A DNA stretch of 64,000 nucleotides from Halomicronema sp. CCY15110. Its GTDB lineage: Bacteria; Cyanobacteriota; Cyanobacteriia; Phormidesmidales; Phormidesmidaceae. This document shows positions 8,037-16,277 of this stretch, one piece after another. Each line of letters begins with the position of its first letter. Within the stretch, counting starts at the first letter, position 1. The translations under genes and the position numbers were made by a program. The notes below the pieces were generated by a model. It was given only the letters and a program-made list of their open reading frames with translations. It was not told the DNA's origin and made no database searches. Location of the stretch: assembly GCF_016888165.1 (NCBI RefSeq), contig NZ_JACSWC010000349.1, forward strand, positions 1 to 64,000. The letters run 5' to 3'.

Positions 8037-11009
8037 CTAAGATTGGCGACCACGCAGCCAATAGGTCACCATTTCGCCTTTCCCCTTCACCTCGATCGCC
8101 CCACGTTTTTCGAGCACATACTGGTCTTTGAGCTGCTCGTAAACTGCTGCCGTGACCTGTACGCAATCAGCCTGTCCTTGCGATTCCATACGGCTCGACA
8201 CGTTCACCGCATCGCCCCACAGGTCATAGGAGAACTTCTTGAGTCCGATGACGCCCGCCACCACTGGGCCAGTGTCAATACCAATGCGCAGACTAAACTT
8301 AGAGTCGTCTTGACGGCGAAACTGCGCGATCGCGGCCTGCATATCGAGGGCCATCTCGGCGATCGCCTGCGTGTGGTGGGGCAAGGCACTAGGCACGCCA
8401 CCCACCACCATGTAGGCGTCCCCAATGGTTTTGATTTTCTCCAGCCGATGGCGCTCGGCCAAGTGGTCAAACGCGGAGAAGATTTCATTCAGCAGATCGA
8501 CCAAATCGGTTGGCGGCAATGCCCCTGAGAGCTCAGTAAAGTTCACAATATCGGCAAATAGGATCGTGACTTCATCAAAGCGATAGGCGATCGAGCGACT
8601 GCTGCGTTTGAGTTGATCCGCGATCGAAGCCGGCAAAATATTCAACAACAAGCGTTCTGACCGCTCTTGTTCCACCCGTAGGGCTTCCTCAATTTCTTTC
8701 CGGTTGGTGATATCGGTCAAAAATCCTTCCACCACGGCGGGCGTTATATTCGGCCCAGAGACGGGAACGCCCTTTTCCAACACCCATTTTTCCTGTCCTT
8801 CTGCCGTGAGAATGCGGTAGGTCATTTGAAAGGGAGTGCCTTCTGGCAACGCCCGCTCAACTTCTCCGGTCACATAGCTGCGATCGTCGGGATGGATCAA
8901 CTGTTCAAAGGGGAGGGCCTCGGCCCCGAGTAGATCGCTGGGGGCATAGCCAGTGAGGTCATAACAGCCATCACTCACAAATTCCAGGCTCCAAGTGGCA
9001 TCGCAGTGGCGGCGATATGCCATACCCGCCAAGTTGCCCAGCAGCGTCGCCAAGGTGCGCTGGCTCTCGCGCAAGGCTTCTTGCGCTTGGCGACGCTGAG
9101 TAATATCCGCGATCGTCCCTTCGTAATACAGAATGTTGTCGCGACTGTCGCGCACCGCCCGCACATTTTCCGACACCCAGATAATCTGGCCGTCTGTCCG
9201 ATATACCTGCGATTCAAACCCAAAGACGGCCCCCTGCTGATGCAGCCGCTGCAACATGATGCGACGGCGCTCTTCACTGACATAGAGGCGATCGATATTG
9301 GTCACTTGGCCCATCATCTCTGTGGGACTGGGATATCCATACATCCGTGATAAAGCCGGATTCACACTCAGATAGCAAGCGTCGGGGCTGGCTTGGAAGA
9401 TGCCCTCAGCACTGTTTTCAAAAATGCTGCGGTATTTTTCCTCCGCTTTTTGTAAAGCCACGTCGGAGCGGCGCTTTTCCGTAATGTCACGCGCCACCCA
9501 GATCACCCGATTGTCGAGCATGGGGGAAATGATGGCGCTGTACCAAGCAGTATTGTCAAAATCATCTGAGGCCGCTTGACCACTGGCGTCATCCTGCTGC
9601 TGCCAGTCACCCACGGGTAGGCTGTATTCAATGCGCACGGGTTTGCGGGTATTGAGCGCCTGCTGAATGTGGCGCATAAACAGACTGGCCTGATACGGCG
9701 GCAACACATCGTAAACCGTCTGTCCGATGCGCTCTTTTTCCGGGCTGTAGAGCAGTTGCGAGTTGGTCGCCACCATGCTGAGATAGCGGCCATCGTTGTT
9801 AAACACAGTGATGATGTCGGTCATCGCGGCAAAGAGGGCTCGCAGTTCCGCCTCCGAAGCTCGCAGCGCTTCCTCGACCCGATGCCGTTCTCGAATTTCG
9901 GAGAGTAACCGCTGGTTTGACTCGGTTAAGGCGGCAGTGCGGCGCTCGACCCGGAGCTCTAGCTCTTCGTTAGCCCGCTGGAGCGCGGCTTCCACCTCTT
10001 TGCGCTGGGTAATATCCTCAACGGTGCCTTCGTAATACAGCAGGTGACCTTGATCGTCGTTAACCGCGCGGGCATTTTCGGAAATCCAAATAATGTTGCC
10101 GTTGCGCTGATAGATTTGCGACTCAAAGCCGGTTACTGCGCCATCACGTTGCAATGCCTGCACAAACTGTTGGCGGCGTTCTGGTTCGACATAGAGCTGT
10201 TGTTGAATGTTAGTCAACTCGCCCATCATGGTGTCGGCCGAGTCGTAGCCGTAAATCTGGGCCAGCGCTGGGTTGGCACTCAGGTAGTGGCCCTCCGGCG
10301 TCGTTTGGAAGATGCCTTCGACCGCGTGCTCAAAGATGTTCCGGTATTTGGCTTCGGCTTCCCGTAGGGCGGTTTCGGCGCGATCGCGCTCCGTAATGTC
10401 AATTCCGACCGTAAACGCCGCTTTGCCCTGGTTATACTTTTGCGCCACGATCAGAAATCGCCGCTGCTCACCTGCGACCTGGGCTGAGACCTCTCGGTAG
10501 GCATCAAGCTGGTGGCTTTGAAAAAAGTCCTGAACAAATAAGTTGAATTCGTTGCTGGTATGTAGAAACCCAATATCTTGGTTGATAAAGGCATCTACCG
10601 GCATGTTGAAGGTCTGCGCTAAATGATTGTTGACGCCCAGGTAGCGAAGGTCGTCACTAATCCACGACACAATGCCCGGCACGGCATCGAGGATGGCCTG
10701 AAGTTGGTCACGGGCAGTGCGCAAACTGCTCTCCGCTTGGCTCCGCTCGACTACTTCAGCGACCAGCGTGTCATTCGATTCTTTCAGCGCCGCCGTCTGG
10801 TTTTCAAACCGTTGGTTGAGGTCGGCGATCTTAGCGTGGGCGACGTCTAGTTCCTGGGAGCGATCGCGCAACTCCGCCTTGAGATCGGTAACCTCGCGTT
10901 TAAAGTTTAAAATTTCTTGCCGCAACGCTTCTTCGCCAGCGCTTTCAGCCGACTGAGATTGAGAGACGGCAGCTTGTTTTGATTGAGACAAGGGCGATCG
11001 CTCCGTCAT
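8037..11009 (-). CDS. Multi-PAS adenylate cyclase (class III)
   Basis: Makes cyclic AMP in response to signals sensed by PAS domains. An N-terminal coiled coil (about 30-100) is followed by five PAS/PAC units. Two of them (AEAKYRNIFE.. and AEEKYRSIFE..) are near copies of each other. The C-terminal class III cyclase domain has the metal-binding LFADIVNFTEL and GDAYM. KTIGDAYM supplies the Lys and YDLWGDAVN the Asp expected for ATP, not GTP, specificity. No transmembrane segment, so it is cytosolic. The longest frame opens with TTG at 11033 (998 residues); the ATG at 11009 (990 residues, MTERSP) is preferred. Monocistronic. Which ligands the PAS domains bind cannot be read from the sequence. 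Confidence 0.92.
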   Translation of the reverse strand: MTERSPLSQSKQAAVSQSQSAESAGEEALRQEILNFKREVTDLKAELRDRSQELDVAHAKIADLNQRFENQTAALKESNDTLVAEVVERSQAESSLRTARDQLQAILDAVPGIVSWISDDLRYLGVNNHLAQTFNMPVDAFINQDIGFLHTSNEFNLFVQDFFQSHQLDAYREVSAQVAGEQRRFLIVAQKYNQGKAAFTVGIDITERDRAETALREAEAKYRNIFEHAVEGIFQTTPEGHYLSANPALAQIYGYDSADTMMGELTNIQQQLYVEPERRQQFVQALQRDGAVTGFESQIYQRNGNIIWISENARAVNDDQGHLLYYEGTVEDITQRKEVEAALQRANEELELRVERRTAALTESNQRLLSEIRERHRVEEALRASEAELRALFAAMTDIITVFNNDGRYLSMVATNSQLLYSPEKERIGQTVYDVLPPYQASLFMRHIQQALNTRKPVRIEYSLPVGDWQQQDDASGQAASDDFDNTAWYSAIISPMLDNRVIWVARDITEKRRSDVALQKAEEKYRSIFENSAEGIFQASPDACYLSVNPALSRMYGYPSPTEMMGQVTNIDRLYVSEERRRIMLQRLHQQGAVFGFESQVYRTDGQIIWVSENVRAVRDSRDNILYYEGTIADITQRRQAQEALRESQRTLATLLGNLAGMAYRRHCDATWSLEFVSDGCYDLTGYAPSDLLGAEALPFEQLIHPDDRSYVTGEVERALPEGTPFQMTYRILTAEGQEKWVLEKGVPVSGPNITPAVVEGFLTDITNRKEIEEALRVEQERSERLLLNILPASIADQLKRSSRSIAYRFDEVTILFADIVNFTELSGALPPTDLVDLLNEIFSAFDHLAERHRLEKIKTIGDAYMVVGGVPSALPHHTQAIAEMALDMQAAIAQFRRQDDSKFSLRIGIDTGPVVAGVIGLKKFSYDLWGDAVNVSSRMESQGQADCVQVTAAVYEQLKDQYVLEKRGAIEVKGKGEMVTYWLRGRQS

Positions 11010-11033
11010 AGCAGGGTTCCGATTCTTTTCCAA

Positions 11034-11522
11034 CAGTCCAGTAAGTTTCTAGGGGATCTAGTCCTCACATCAGAGGAGGCAGACCCGACATCGCCAGCCC
11101 GAGTCCAGGCGGCGATGACCGTTAGTTACAGCTATTAATCACTCACAGGTGAGAGCGACTAAGTACTTCATCCACCATTTGCCCGGCGATTCCGGTTAAT
11201 TTGCCAAATTAAATCGGGCCGGCCATGCCTTCAAAAACCATGCGCCAGGGTGGAAGCAGCAGAGATTTGCAAAAAATCTGTAGACATCGAGCAACGACAT
11301 GGGAAGATGTCATCCTGAGTAGGGTCAATATTGCTGTAGATGCGTGGCGTTTGAGCGAAGGTTGTTGCAGAATTGGGAGGCTCTTGTCCCCATCATGGAT
11401 GCTTTTAACTCGAATGGCTACCTTTTGGGCCACTAATCTGGTTACGTCCGCCTCAGCCCCCGATGCCTGAATGCAATTGGCCCCTCATCTCAGTCAGCTG
11501 TTGACAAAGGTCTCCGAATCTT
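11034..11522. other. Divergent intergenic region
   Basis: About 490 bases between the divergent cyclase and purD genes. I see no tRNA, riboswitch or terminator I can support. Short frames here lack coding features. Confidence 0.4.
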
Positions 11523-12794
11523 GTGAAAGCGCTCGTACTTGGTAGTGGTGGCAGAGAGCACGCTCTCGCCTGGAAACTGTTAGCTTCGCCGCATATCGAA
11601 GAGGTGATGTGCATACCCGGCAATGGGGGAACGGCGACGCTGCCCGGGTGCCGCAATATGGGGCTGTCACTTAGTGATTTTGAAGGCATTGCCCGCGTGG
11701 CGCTGGTGAATAACCTCAGTCTGGTGGTCGTGGGGCCAGAGCAACCCCTCGCTGATGGCATCACTGATTATTTGCAGCAGCAAGGTTTAAAGGTATTTGG
11801 CCCTTCGCAAGCTGGGGCGCAAATTGAGGCCAGCAAAGCTTGGGCTAAAGACCTCATGATGGAGGCTGGCATCCCCACGGCGGCCTCTGAGGTGTTTACT
11901 GAGGTGGCCCCCGCGATCGCCTACCTAGAGCAGCAACCTCTGCCCATCGTCATCAAAGCTGATGGCCTCGCAGCGGGTAAAGGGGTCACCGTCGCTCCAA
12001 CTCGCGATGAGGCGATCGCCGCGGTTCAAGCAGCTTTTGAAGGCAAGTTTGGCACTGCGGGCGATCGCGTGGTGATTGAAGCTTATTTGACCGGACAGGA
12101 AGCCTCAGTGCTAGCGGTCACCGATGGCGAAACCATCATTCCCCTCATGCCCGCGCAGGATCATAAGCAAATTGGCGAAGGCGATACGGGTCCCAATACT
12201 GGTGGCATGGGGGCCTATGCCCCGACCCCAGTGGTGACACCAGAGATTTTGGACATAATTCAAGAAAAAGTTTTAGAACCGGCGATCGCCGTACTCAAGC
12301 AACGGGGCATCGACTATCGAGGCGTGCTCTATGCGGGACTGATGATTTCGCCCACTGGCGACCCCTGTGTCATTGAATTTAATTGTCGGTTTGGCGATCC
12401 AGAAACGCAAGTCGTATTGCCGCTGCTAGAAACGCCCCTGGACGAAGTCTTGCTAGCCTGCGCTGAAAAGCGCCTCGCCGATTTGCCCCCGCTCCGCTGG
12501 AAACCGGCTTCGGCTGCTTGCGTGGTGGCAGCCGCCGCAGGCTACCCGGAGCAGTATGCGAAGGGCATGGTCATTACGGGCCTAGAAGCCGCTGCTGAGA
12601 ACGGCGCGGTGGTCTTTCATGCCGGGACTCAGCTACACCAAGGCCAAGTCAAGGCGAACGGGGGGCGGGTGCTCAACGTGACGGCTCTCGGCGAAACCTT
12701 TGACGAAGCCCTAGCAACGGCCTATGCCGCGATCGCCGAAATCCAGTTTGAGTCGATGTACTATCGTCGCGACATCGGCTTCCGAATCCGCTAA
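11523..12794 (+). CDS. purD: Phosphoribosylamine-glycine ligase
   Basis: Second step of purine synthesis: ATP-dependent ligation of glycine to phosphoribosylamine, in the cytoplasm. The whole 423-residue protein matches the family: N-terminal LGSGGREHALAWKL, the ATP-grasp signature KADGLAAGKGVTV (about 146-158), and GDTGPNTGGMGAYAP and EFNCRFGDPETQ for nucleotide and metal binding. Starts with GTG at 11523, matching the usual MKVLVLGSGGREHA N-terminus. Monocistronic, about 490 bases from the cyclase gene. Confidence 0.97.
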   Translation: MKALVLGSGGREHALAWKLLASPHIEEVMCIPGNGGTATLPGCRNMGLSLSDFEGIARVALVNNLSLVVVGPEQPLADGITDYLQQQGLKVFGPSQAGAQIEASKAWAKDLMMEAGIPTAASEVFTEVAPAIAYLEQQPLPIVIKADGLAAGKGVTVAPTRDEAIAAVQAAFEGKFGTAGDRVVIEAYLTGQEASVLAVTDGETIIPLMPAQDHKQIGEGDTGPNTGGMGAYAPTPVVTPEILDIIQEKVLEPAIAVLKQRGIDYRGVLYAGLMISPTGDPCVIEFNCRFGDPETQVVLPLLETPLDEVLLACAEKRLADLPPLRWKPASAACVVAAAAGYPEQYAKGMVITGLEAAAENGAVVFHAGTQLHQGQVKANGGRVLNVTALGETFDEALATAYAAIAEIQFESMYYRRDIGFRIR

Positions 12795-13367
12795 TTGCTC
12801 AGCTTCGTTAATCGCCGAGAACGATGCTCAGTAATGTGTGACGTAGTTCTAACTTGCCAATTCATCCATGCTTTGGGACGAACATCTGGCCCGTAAATCC
12901 CATCCGCACGCCAAACTGGGGACTCGCACGCCGCTGATTAGGAGTTCATCGGGCACGCTTCTAACAGTTCACCGTGTTCCAACCGAGTGGCGTCCCAACT
13001 CTTTGAGAGAGCTCGGGGTGAGATGCCCAGTGGCGGTTGTTTGAGAGGGCGAATACGGCAACGCCGCTGTCAGGATCCCCGAACTCCGTTGCCTTTGGAT
13101 CCGGTACCCCAGACGTCACGTTAATCGCTCATTTCGAAAAGTGATTCTTTCCTGACATTTTGCTTTCTTTAAGAAAATCTCTGACGACAGAGTGATGCTT
13201 ACTACCAGCGTATTTTCATCAGCCGCACCTTAATTTATTCGCTCAATAGCATTCACGAAAAATATTAAGTTTAAGCTGCGTAAAAACTGATTTTTATCTC
13301 AAGCTTTTGGGCTTGAGGAGGGCTGTTGGAATGTAAGTAAAAGATAGATTTATTCATAAATATCGAT
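12795..13367. other. Long non-coding stretch, partly AT-rich
   Basis: About 570 bases without a credible gene. The part from about 13140 onward is clearly more AT-rich than its surroundings. A 7-bp hairpin CTCAAGC/GCTTGAG sits near 13299-13318 without a T-run. No tRNA or known RNA family seen. Confidence 0.4.
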
Positions 13368-13392
13368 AAAAAAAGCCAGCGCTAGGCTGGCT
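13368..13392 (-). terminator. Intrinsic terminator of the small gene at 13410
   Basis: Stem AGCCAGC/GCTGGCT (13374-13380 with 13386-13392), 5-base loop, then seven T on the minus strand. It sits 18 bases after the stop codon of the 59-residue frame, which argues that this frame or a small RNA is a real transcription unit. Confidence 0.8.
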
Positions 13393-13409
13393 CAGATCGA
13401 TGGTTACAG

Positions 13410-13589
13410 TCAAGAATTGTAGTGCTCTTCCGGTTTATAGACTTTAACCCAGCAGTTTTCGAGATGTCTGAGACGCTGAGAATGCCAGAATTGATGAGGG
13501 TTCAACCTCAATTTGTAGTGAGGACTAAAAACTGGTTGATTAAGGTAGGCCCAAAGTGGAAATTTATGGGGATTATATTGAGATTTCAT
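13410..13589 (-). CDS. Small unrecognised protein, 59 aa
   Basis: A short frame rich in aromatic residues and His, beginning MKSQYNPHKFPLWAYLNQ and ending in YKPEEHYNS. I do not recognise the family. The case for it being real is contextual: a textbook intrinsic terminator follows its stop codon directly, and the composition (many Trp, Tyr, His, Pro) is unlike chance frames in GC-rich DNA. The frame extends upstream to 13652 (80 residues), but the ATG at 13589 gives a more natural N-terminus. No strong Shine-Dalgarno site precedes either start, so a non-coding small RNA remains possible. It lies just downstream of the tmRNA gene on the same strand. Confidence 0.55.
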   Translation of the reverse strand: MKSQYNPHKFPLWAYLNQPVFSPHYKLRLNPHQFWHSQRLRHLENCWVKVYKPEEHYNS

Positions 13590-13757
13590 GGTGAGTGAGG
13601 ACAAAAGTTTACAGTGGAGAGGAAGCCCAATCGCTGACGCATCGACCATCAATGTCAGTGCTGTATCTCACAGTATAAACATGCCCAAAAACTAGAGATT
13701 GCCTAACAAACCCTAGTTAAAAAAATATTCAATAAAGAACAATAAAGTTCATAGAAA

Positions 13758-14145
13758 TGGAGCCGACGGGAGTCGAACCCGTGTCCGCTTCGAGTAGTAA
13801 CATTCCATTCGTTCACAGACTTAGCCTCTCTAACCCTCAAGGCGGGAACCGCTAATTATCCCTAGCGGTGGGATGCTCTAGTGGGGTCTTAGCCTTAAGT
13901 GCTACCAGAGGAACACTTGAGGAGCATCCGTTGGGGTTAAGTCCGCAATCCTTAACGGAGTCAGATCGCAGACGCTCGCTAACGTGAGTTAGTTTTTAAG
14001 CAGCAACAGGTGCAGCTTTACGAGCAAAAGGAACGATGTTGTTCGCAGTTACGTTTGTTTTGAGCCTGGATTAACGAGAGTAGACTCCCTCTCGGTCTGA
14101 ATCACAGAATGACTTTCGTCAAAACGTCGAAACCGTTACGGCCCC
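13758..14145 (-). ncRNA. ssrA: tmRNA (transfer-messenger RNA)
   Basis: Rescues stalled ribosomes and tags their products for proteolysis. The 5' end reads GGGGCCGTAACGGTTTCGAC, and its first seven bases pair with CGGCTCC at the 3' end, forming the acceptor stem. The TPsiC-like arm GGGTTCGACTCCCGTCGG precedes it. The discriminator A at 13758 is followed by TTT, so CCA is not encoded and must be added. The internal reading frame (13996-14046) encodes ANNIVPFARKAAPVAA followed by TAA, a typical cyanobacterial tag. One-piece, non-permuted form, 388 bases. Confidence 0.97.
13996..14046 (-). other. tmRNA proteolysis-tag reading frame
   Basis: Sixteen codons GCG AAC AAC ... GCT GCT then TAA, read as ANNIVPFARKAAPVAA. 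The hydrophobic ending PVAA is what ClpXP-type proteases recognise in known systems. Confidence 0.95.
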
Positions 14146-14522
14146 TAGTTACTAGATTTATTGTAACGCATTCATCTCTGAATCAAGGTGTGGGTTCCCC
14201 ATCTGGCCGCTCATGTCCGGGTTGTCTGGTCCTGCGCGGTTTGCTGGGCTGTGAACACGGTAAGTCGGCTGATTGGGCGATCGCGATCGTGACCGTTATC
14301 AGACCCATAATCTTTCATGAACTTAATTGTGTCCATTTTTACTATAATATTTACTTAATGATTGCTAATTATTTCTGGCCTGGCAGGTTCCCCCTACAGA
14401 GTTCAGAGGCATTGGCACGAGTTACGCCTAATCCAGAGCTGATACGGGCAGGGGGTGAGTCTGTCTTAAGTTAGCTCTTTCAAGGGCAGACTATGTTACG
14501 CCAAGCAGTAAGAGGTTGACCC
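14146..14522. other. Intergenic region upstream of the LPxxRPI repeat protein
   Basis: About 375 bases between the divergent tmRNA gene and the repeat-protein gene. An AT-rich core contains a plus-strand -10 box TATAAT at 14343-14348, about 175 bases before the coding start, implying a long 5' leader. AGAGG at 14511-14515 is the ribosome site. Confidence 0.45.
14160..14186 (-). promoter_or_regulatory. Candidate tmRNA promoter
   Basis: On the minus strand TTGATT (14181-14186) and TACAAT (14160-14165) are separated by 15 bases, with the -10 box about 14 bases before the mature tmRNA 5' end. The spacing is slightly short. Confidence 0.5.
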
Positions 14523-14966
14523 ATGACCAGCCAAAACGGCACTACCAACGAACAAGAGGCGACTCCAAAAGCATCCAGCAGCACTAAGTCCACCACGACT
14601 AAGTCTTCTTCTTCCCGTCGCCCAGCCAAGAGCACCTTGGTAAAAGCTGACGAGAAGGAGACTGAGGAAGTGGTGTTTGTCCTCGATGACATGACGCGGA
14701 TCACGCCGACTGAATATCTGCCCAATCACCGACCCATTGCTCTGAGTGAGTTTCATGTGGTTGGGAGTCTCGATATGGCCGGAGATCGTCCGATTATGTC
14801 TACGGAATTTGAAGTCGCGACTACCGATCTGTTGCCGGGACATCGTCCGGTCGCAGTGAGCACACTCCCAATCTCTGACTTACAGTTTTTGCCGGGGAAT
14901 CGACCGATCGCCCCTAACGATATTGTCGATCCGACTCCGGCAGTCCTTATGGGCTACTTAGACTGA
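14523..14966 (+). CDS. Protein with four exact 19-residue LPxxRPI repeats
   Basis: 147 residues, function unknown. The first 50 are a Ser/Thr/Lys-rich low-complexity stretch. The remainder contains LPNHRPI (66-72), MAGDRPI (85-91), LPGHRPV (104-110) and LPGNRPI (123-129), spaced exactly 19 residues apart, and ends in MGYLD. No signal peptide, membrane segment or catalytic motif is visible. The start ATG has AGAGG seven bases upstream. The gene has its own promoter-like box and a terminator right after it, so it is a single-gene unit. The periodic, exposed-looking motif suggests a binding or scaffold role, but that is inference. I do not recognise a named family. Confidence 0.85.
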   Translation: MTSQNGTTNEQEATPKASSSTKSTTTKSSSSRRPAKSTLVKADEKETEEVVFVLDDMTRITPTEYLPNHRPIALSEFHVVGSLDMAGDRPIMSTEFEVATTDLLPGHRPVAVSTLPISDLQFLPGNRPIAPNDIVDPTPAVLMGYLD

Positions 14967-15023
14967 TAGAGGTACAGCGAGTTCGCTAGCGAGCTTGGTG
15001 TCGTAATTCCCCGTAATTTTGTG

Positions 15024-15054
15024 AAGGACGTTGAGATTTATTTCAACGTCCTTT
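15024..15054. terminator. Bidirectional intrinsic terminator
   Basis: Perfect 11-bp stem AAGGACGTTGA/TCAACGTCCTT (15024-15034 with 15043-15053), 8-base loop. It lies between two convergent genes and overlaps the stop codon of the minus-strand glycosyltransferase gene. T-runs on either side are short. Confidence 0.7.
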
Positions 15055-16138
15055 ATTGATGACTGCCCAAAAAGTCTGCGATCGCGCCCGCAATCTCGGC
15101 ATTGCCAGTTTTGCTGATCGGTTGATCGCTTAACGGCGCTGCGGGGGTTGCCCGCAAAAAGTCCCAGGTGCCTTCAGCTAATTCTTGAGGCGACATGACT
15201 TGGTGATAGCTGTGATGTTTCATCGCTTCCACTAAGACTGGGCCTTCGGCGAAGTTGTCGCGGGTGACGGTGACAATCGGCAAGTCTAATCGGCAAGCTT
15301 CAGCGAAGGTACTGAAGCCCGGTTTGGACACCACGCGGCCACAAAAGGGCATGAAATCGACGGGCCGCAAAGTGTGATCATTGACTTTGCGCAAATTTGG
15401 CAGCGCAGGAGCCGCTCGATCAAAGGTGATGAACTGCCAGTCAGGAAAGTGGGCCAGATTTTTGTACGGGATGCCAGCGATTCCCAGGCCGCCAAAGGTT
15501 AGGAGAATGGTCTTCTCTTGCGGTGCGGTGAGTTGAAAGCGCGATCGCGCCTCGGTGGCACTCAGGCGGGGCTCTCCCCCGGTGAGGCCGACGTCGGTGA
15601 TGTGCGGAAAGGCACTCATCGGTTCATGAAAAGGCAGGCGAAAGAGGCGATCGCACTGGGCAAAGCAGTCGGCGATCCAGTCGGCCAGATCGATAAACTC
15701 GCCGCCCCAAGGACGATAGATAAAGTCCCAGCCAAAGTTACTCATCATCCAGCAGGGAATGTTGGCCGCTTTGGCGGCGATCGCCATCAGTGGCGGAATA
15801 TCCCCGAGGACTAGATCGACTCCGGCGGATTGCAGAAATGTGGCTTCTTGATCCACTAATTCTGCCTGGCGATCGCGAATGTTTTTGAGTGCCGCTAGGG
15901 TGCCCGCTTTGTCCATCGTGAGGCTATCTTGCTGGAGCACGCCAATATCCACCGCGACCTCACGTAACTGGTAGACCCCCTCAAAATAGCTCGATAACAG
16001 CCAACTTGGGGCCTTGGTCGCCAGAATCACATGAACATCGGGACAGAGCTGCTTCACTGTGGCGGCTACCGCCGTTGCGCGAGTGGCATGTCCAAAGCCA
16101 TGATTGCTGATGGCGACATACAGCGTTTTGGGGGACAT
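15053..16138 (-). CDS. MurG/UDP-glycosyltransferase-like (GT-B) protein
   Basis: About 361 residues with the N-terminal motif YVAISNHGFGHATRATA, typical of GT-B sugar transferases that resemble MurG and UDP-glucuronosyltransferases. The second half has LLTFGGLG and, near the C-terminus, VVSKPGFSTFAEAC, the acceptor/UDP-sugar-binding segment of that fold. Substrate unknown. The start at 16138 is chosen because AAGGAG lies five bases before it; an in-frame ATG at 16183 gives a longer, unsupported N-terminus. No membrane segment. The gene runs in the same direction as ftsH2 but a terminator separates them. Confidence 0.82.
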   Translation of the reverse strand: MSPKTLYVAISNHGFGHATRATAVAATVKQLCPDVHVILATKAPSWLLSSYFEGVYQLREVAVDIGVLQQDSLTMDKAGTLAALKNIRDRQAELVDQEATFLQSAGVDLVLGDIPPLMAIAAKAANIPCWMMSNFGWDFIYRPWGGEFIDLADWIADCFAQCDRLFRLPFHEPMSAFPHITDVGLTGGEPRLSATEARSRFQLTAPQEKTILLTFGGLGIAGIPYKNLAHFPDWQFITFDRAAPALPNLRKVNDHTLRPVDFMPFCGRVVSKPGFSTFAEACRLDLPIVTVTRDNFAEGPVLVEAMKHHSYHQVMSPQELAEGTWDFLRATPAAPLSDQPISKTGNAEIAGAIADFLGSHQ

Positions 16139-16214
16139 GCCATCTCCTTGAGAATGCAGTGATGAACTGTTGTATTGAATCATGCTGCCCCGTGATCGAG
16201 ATGACTAGATATGA

Positions 16215-16247
16215 CAAAAGGCTCGCCTCCGAGGAGACGAGCCTTTC
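16215..16247 (-). terminator. Terminator downstream of ftsH2
   Basis: Stem AAAGGCTCG/CGAGCCTTT (16217-16225 with 16238-16246) with additional pairing in the loop. On the minus strand it is followed by TTTTGTC. It lies 30 bases after the ftsH2 stop. Confidence 0.75.
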
Positions 16248-16277
16248 CGTGAGCATTAGAGGCCAAAGAGCGTATGG

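Noticed and set aside
14109-14474. 121-codon plus-strand frame overlapping the tmRNA gene
   Set aside because: It begins antisense to tmRNA, and its composition is not coding-like. The region is explained by tmRNA and a promoter.
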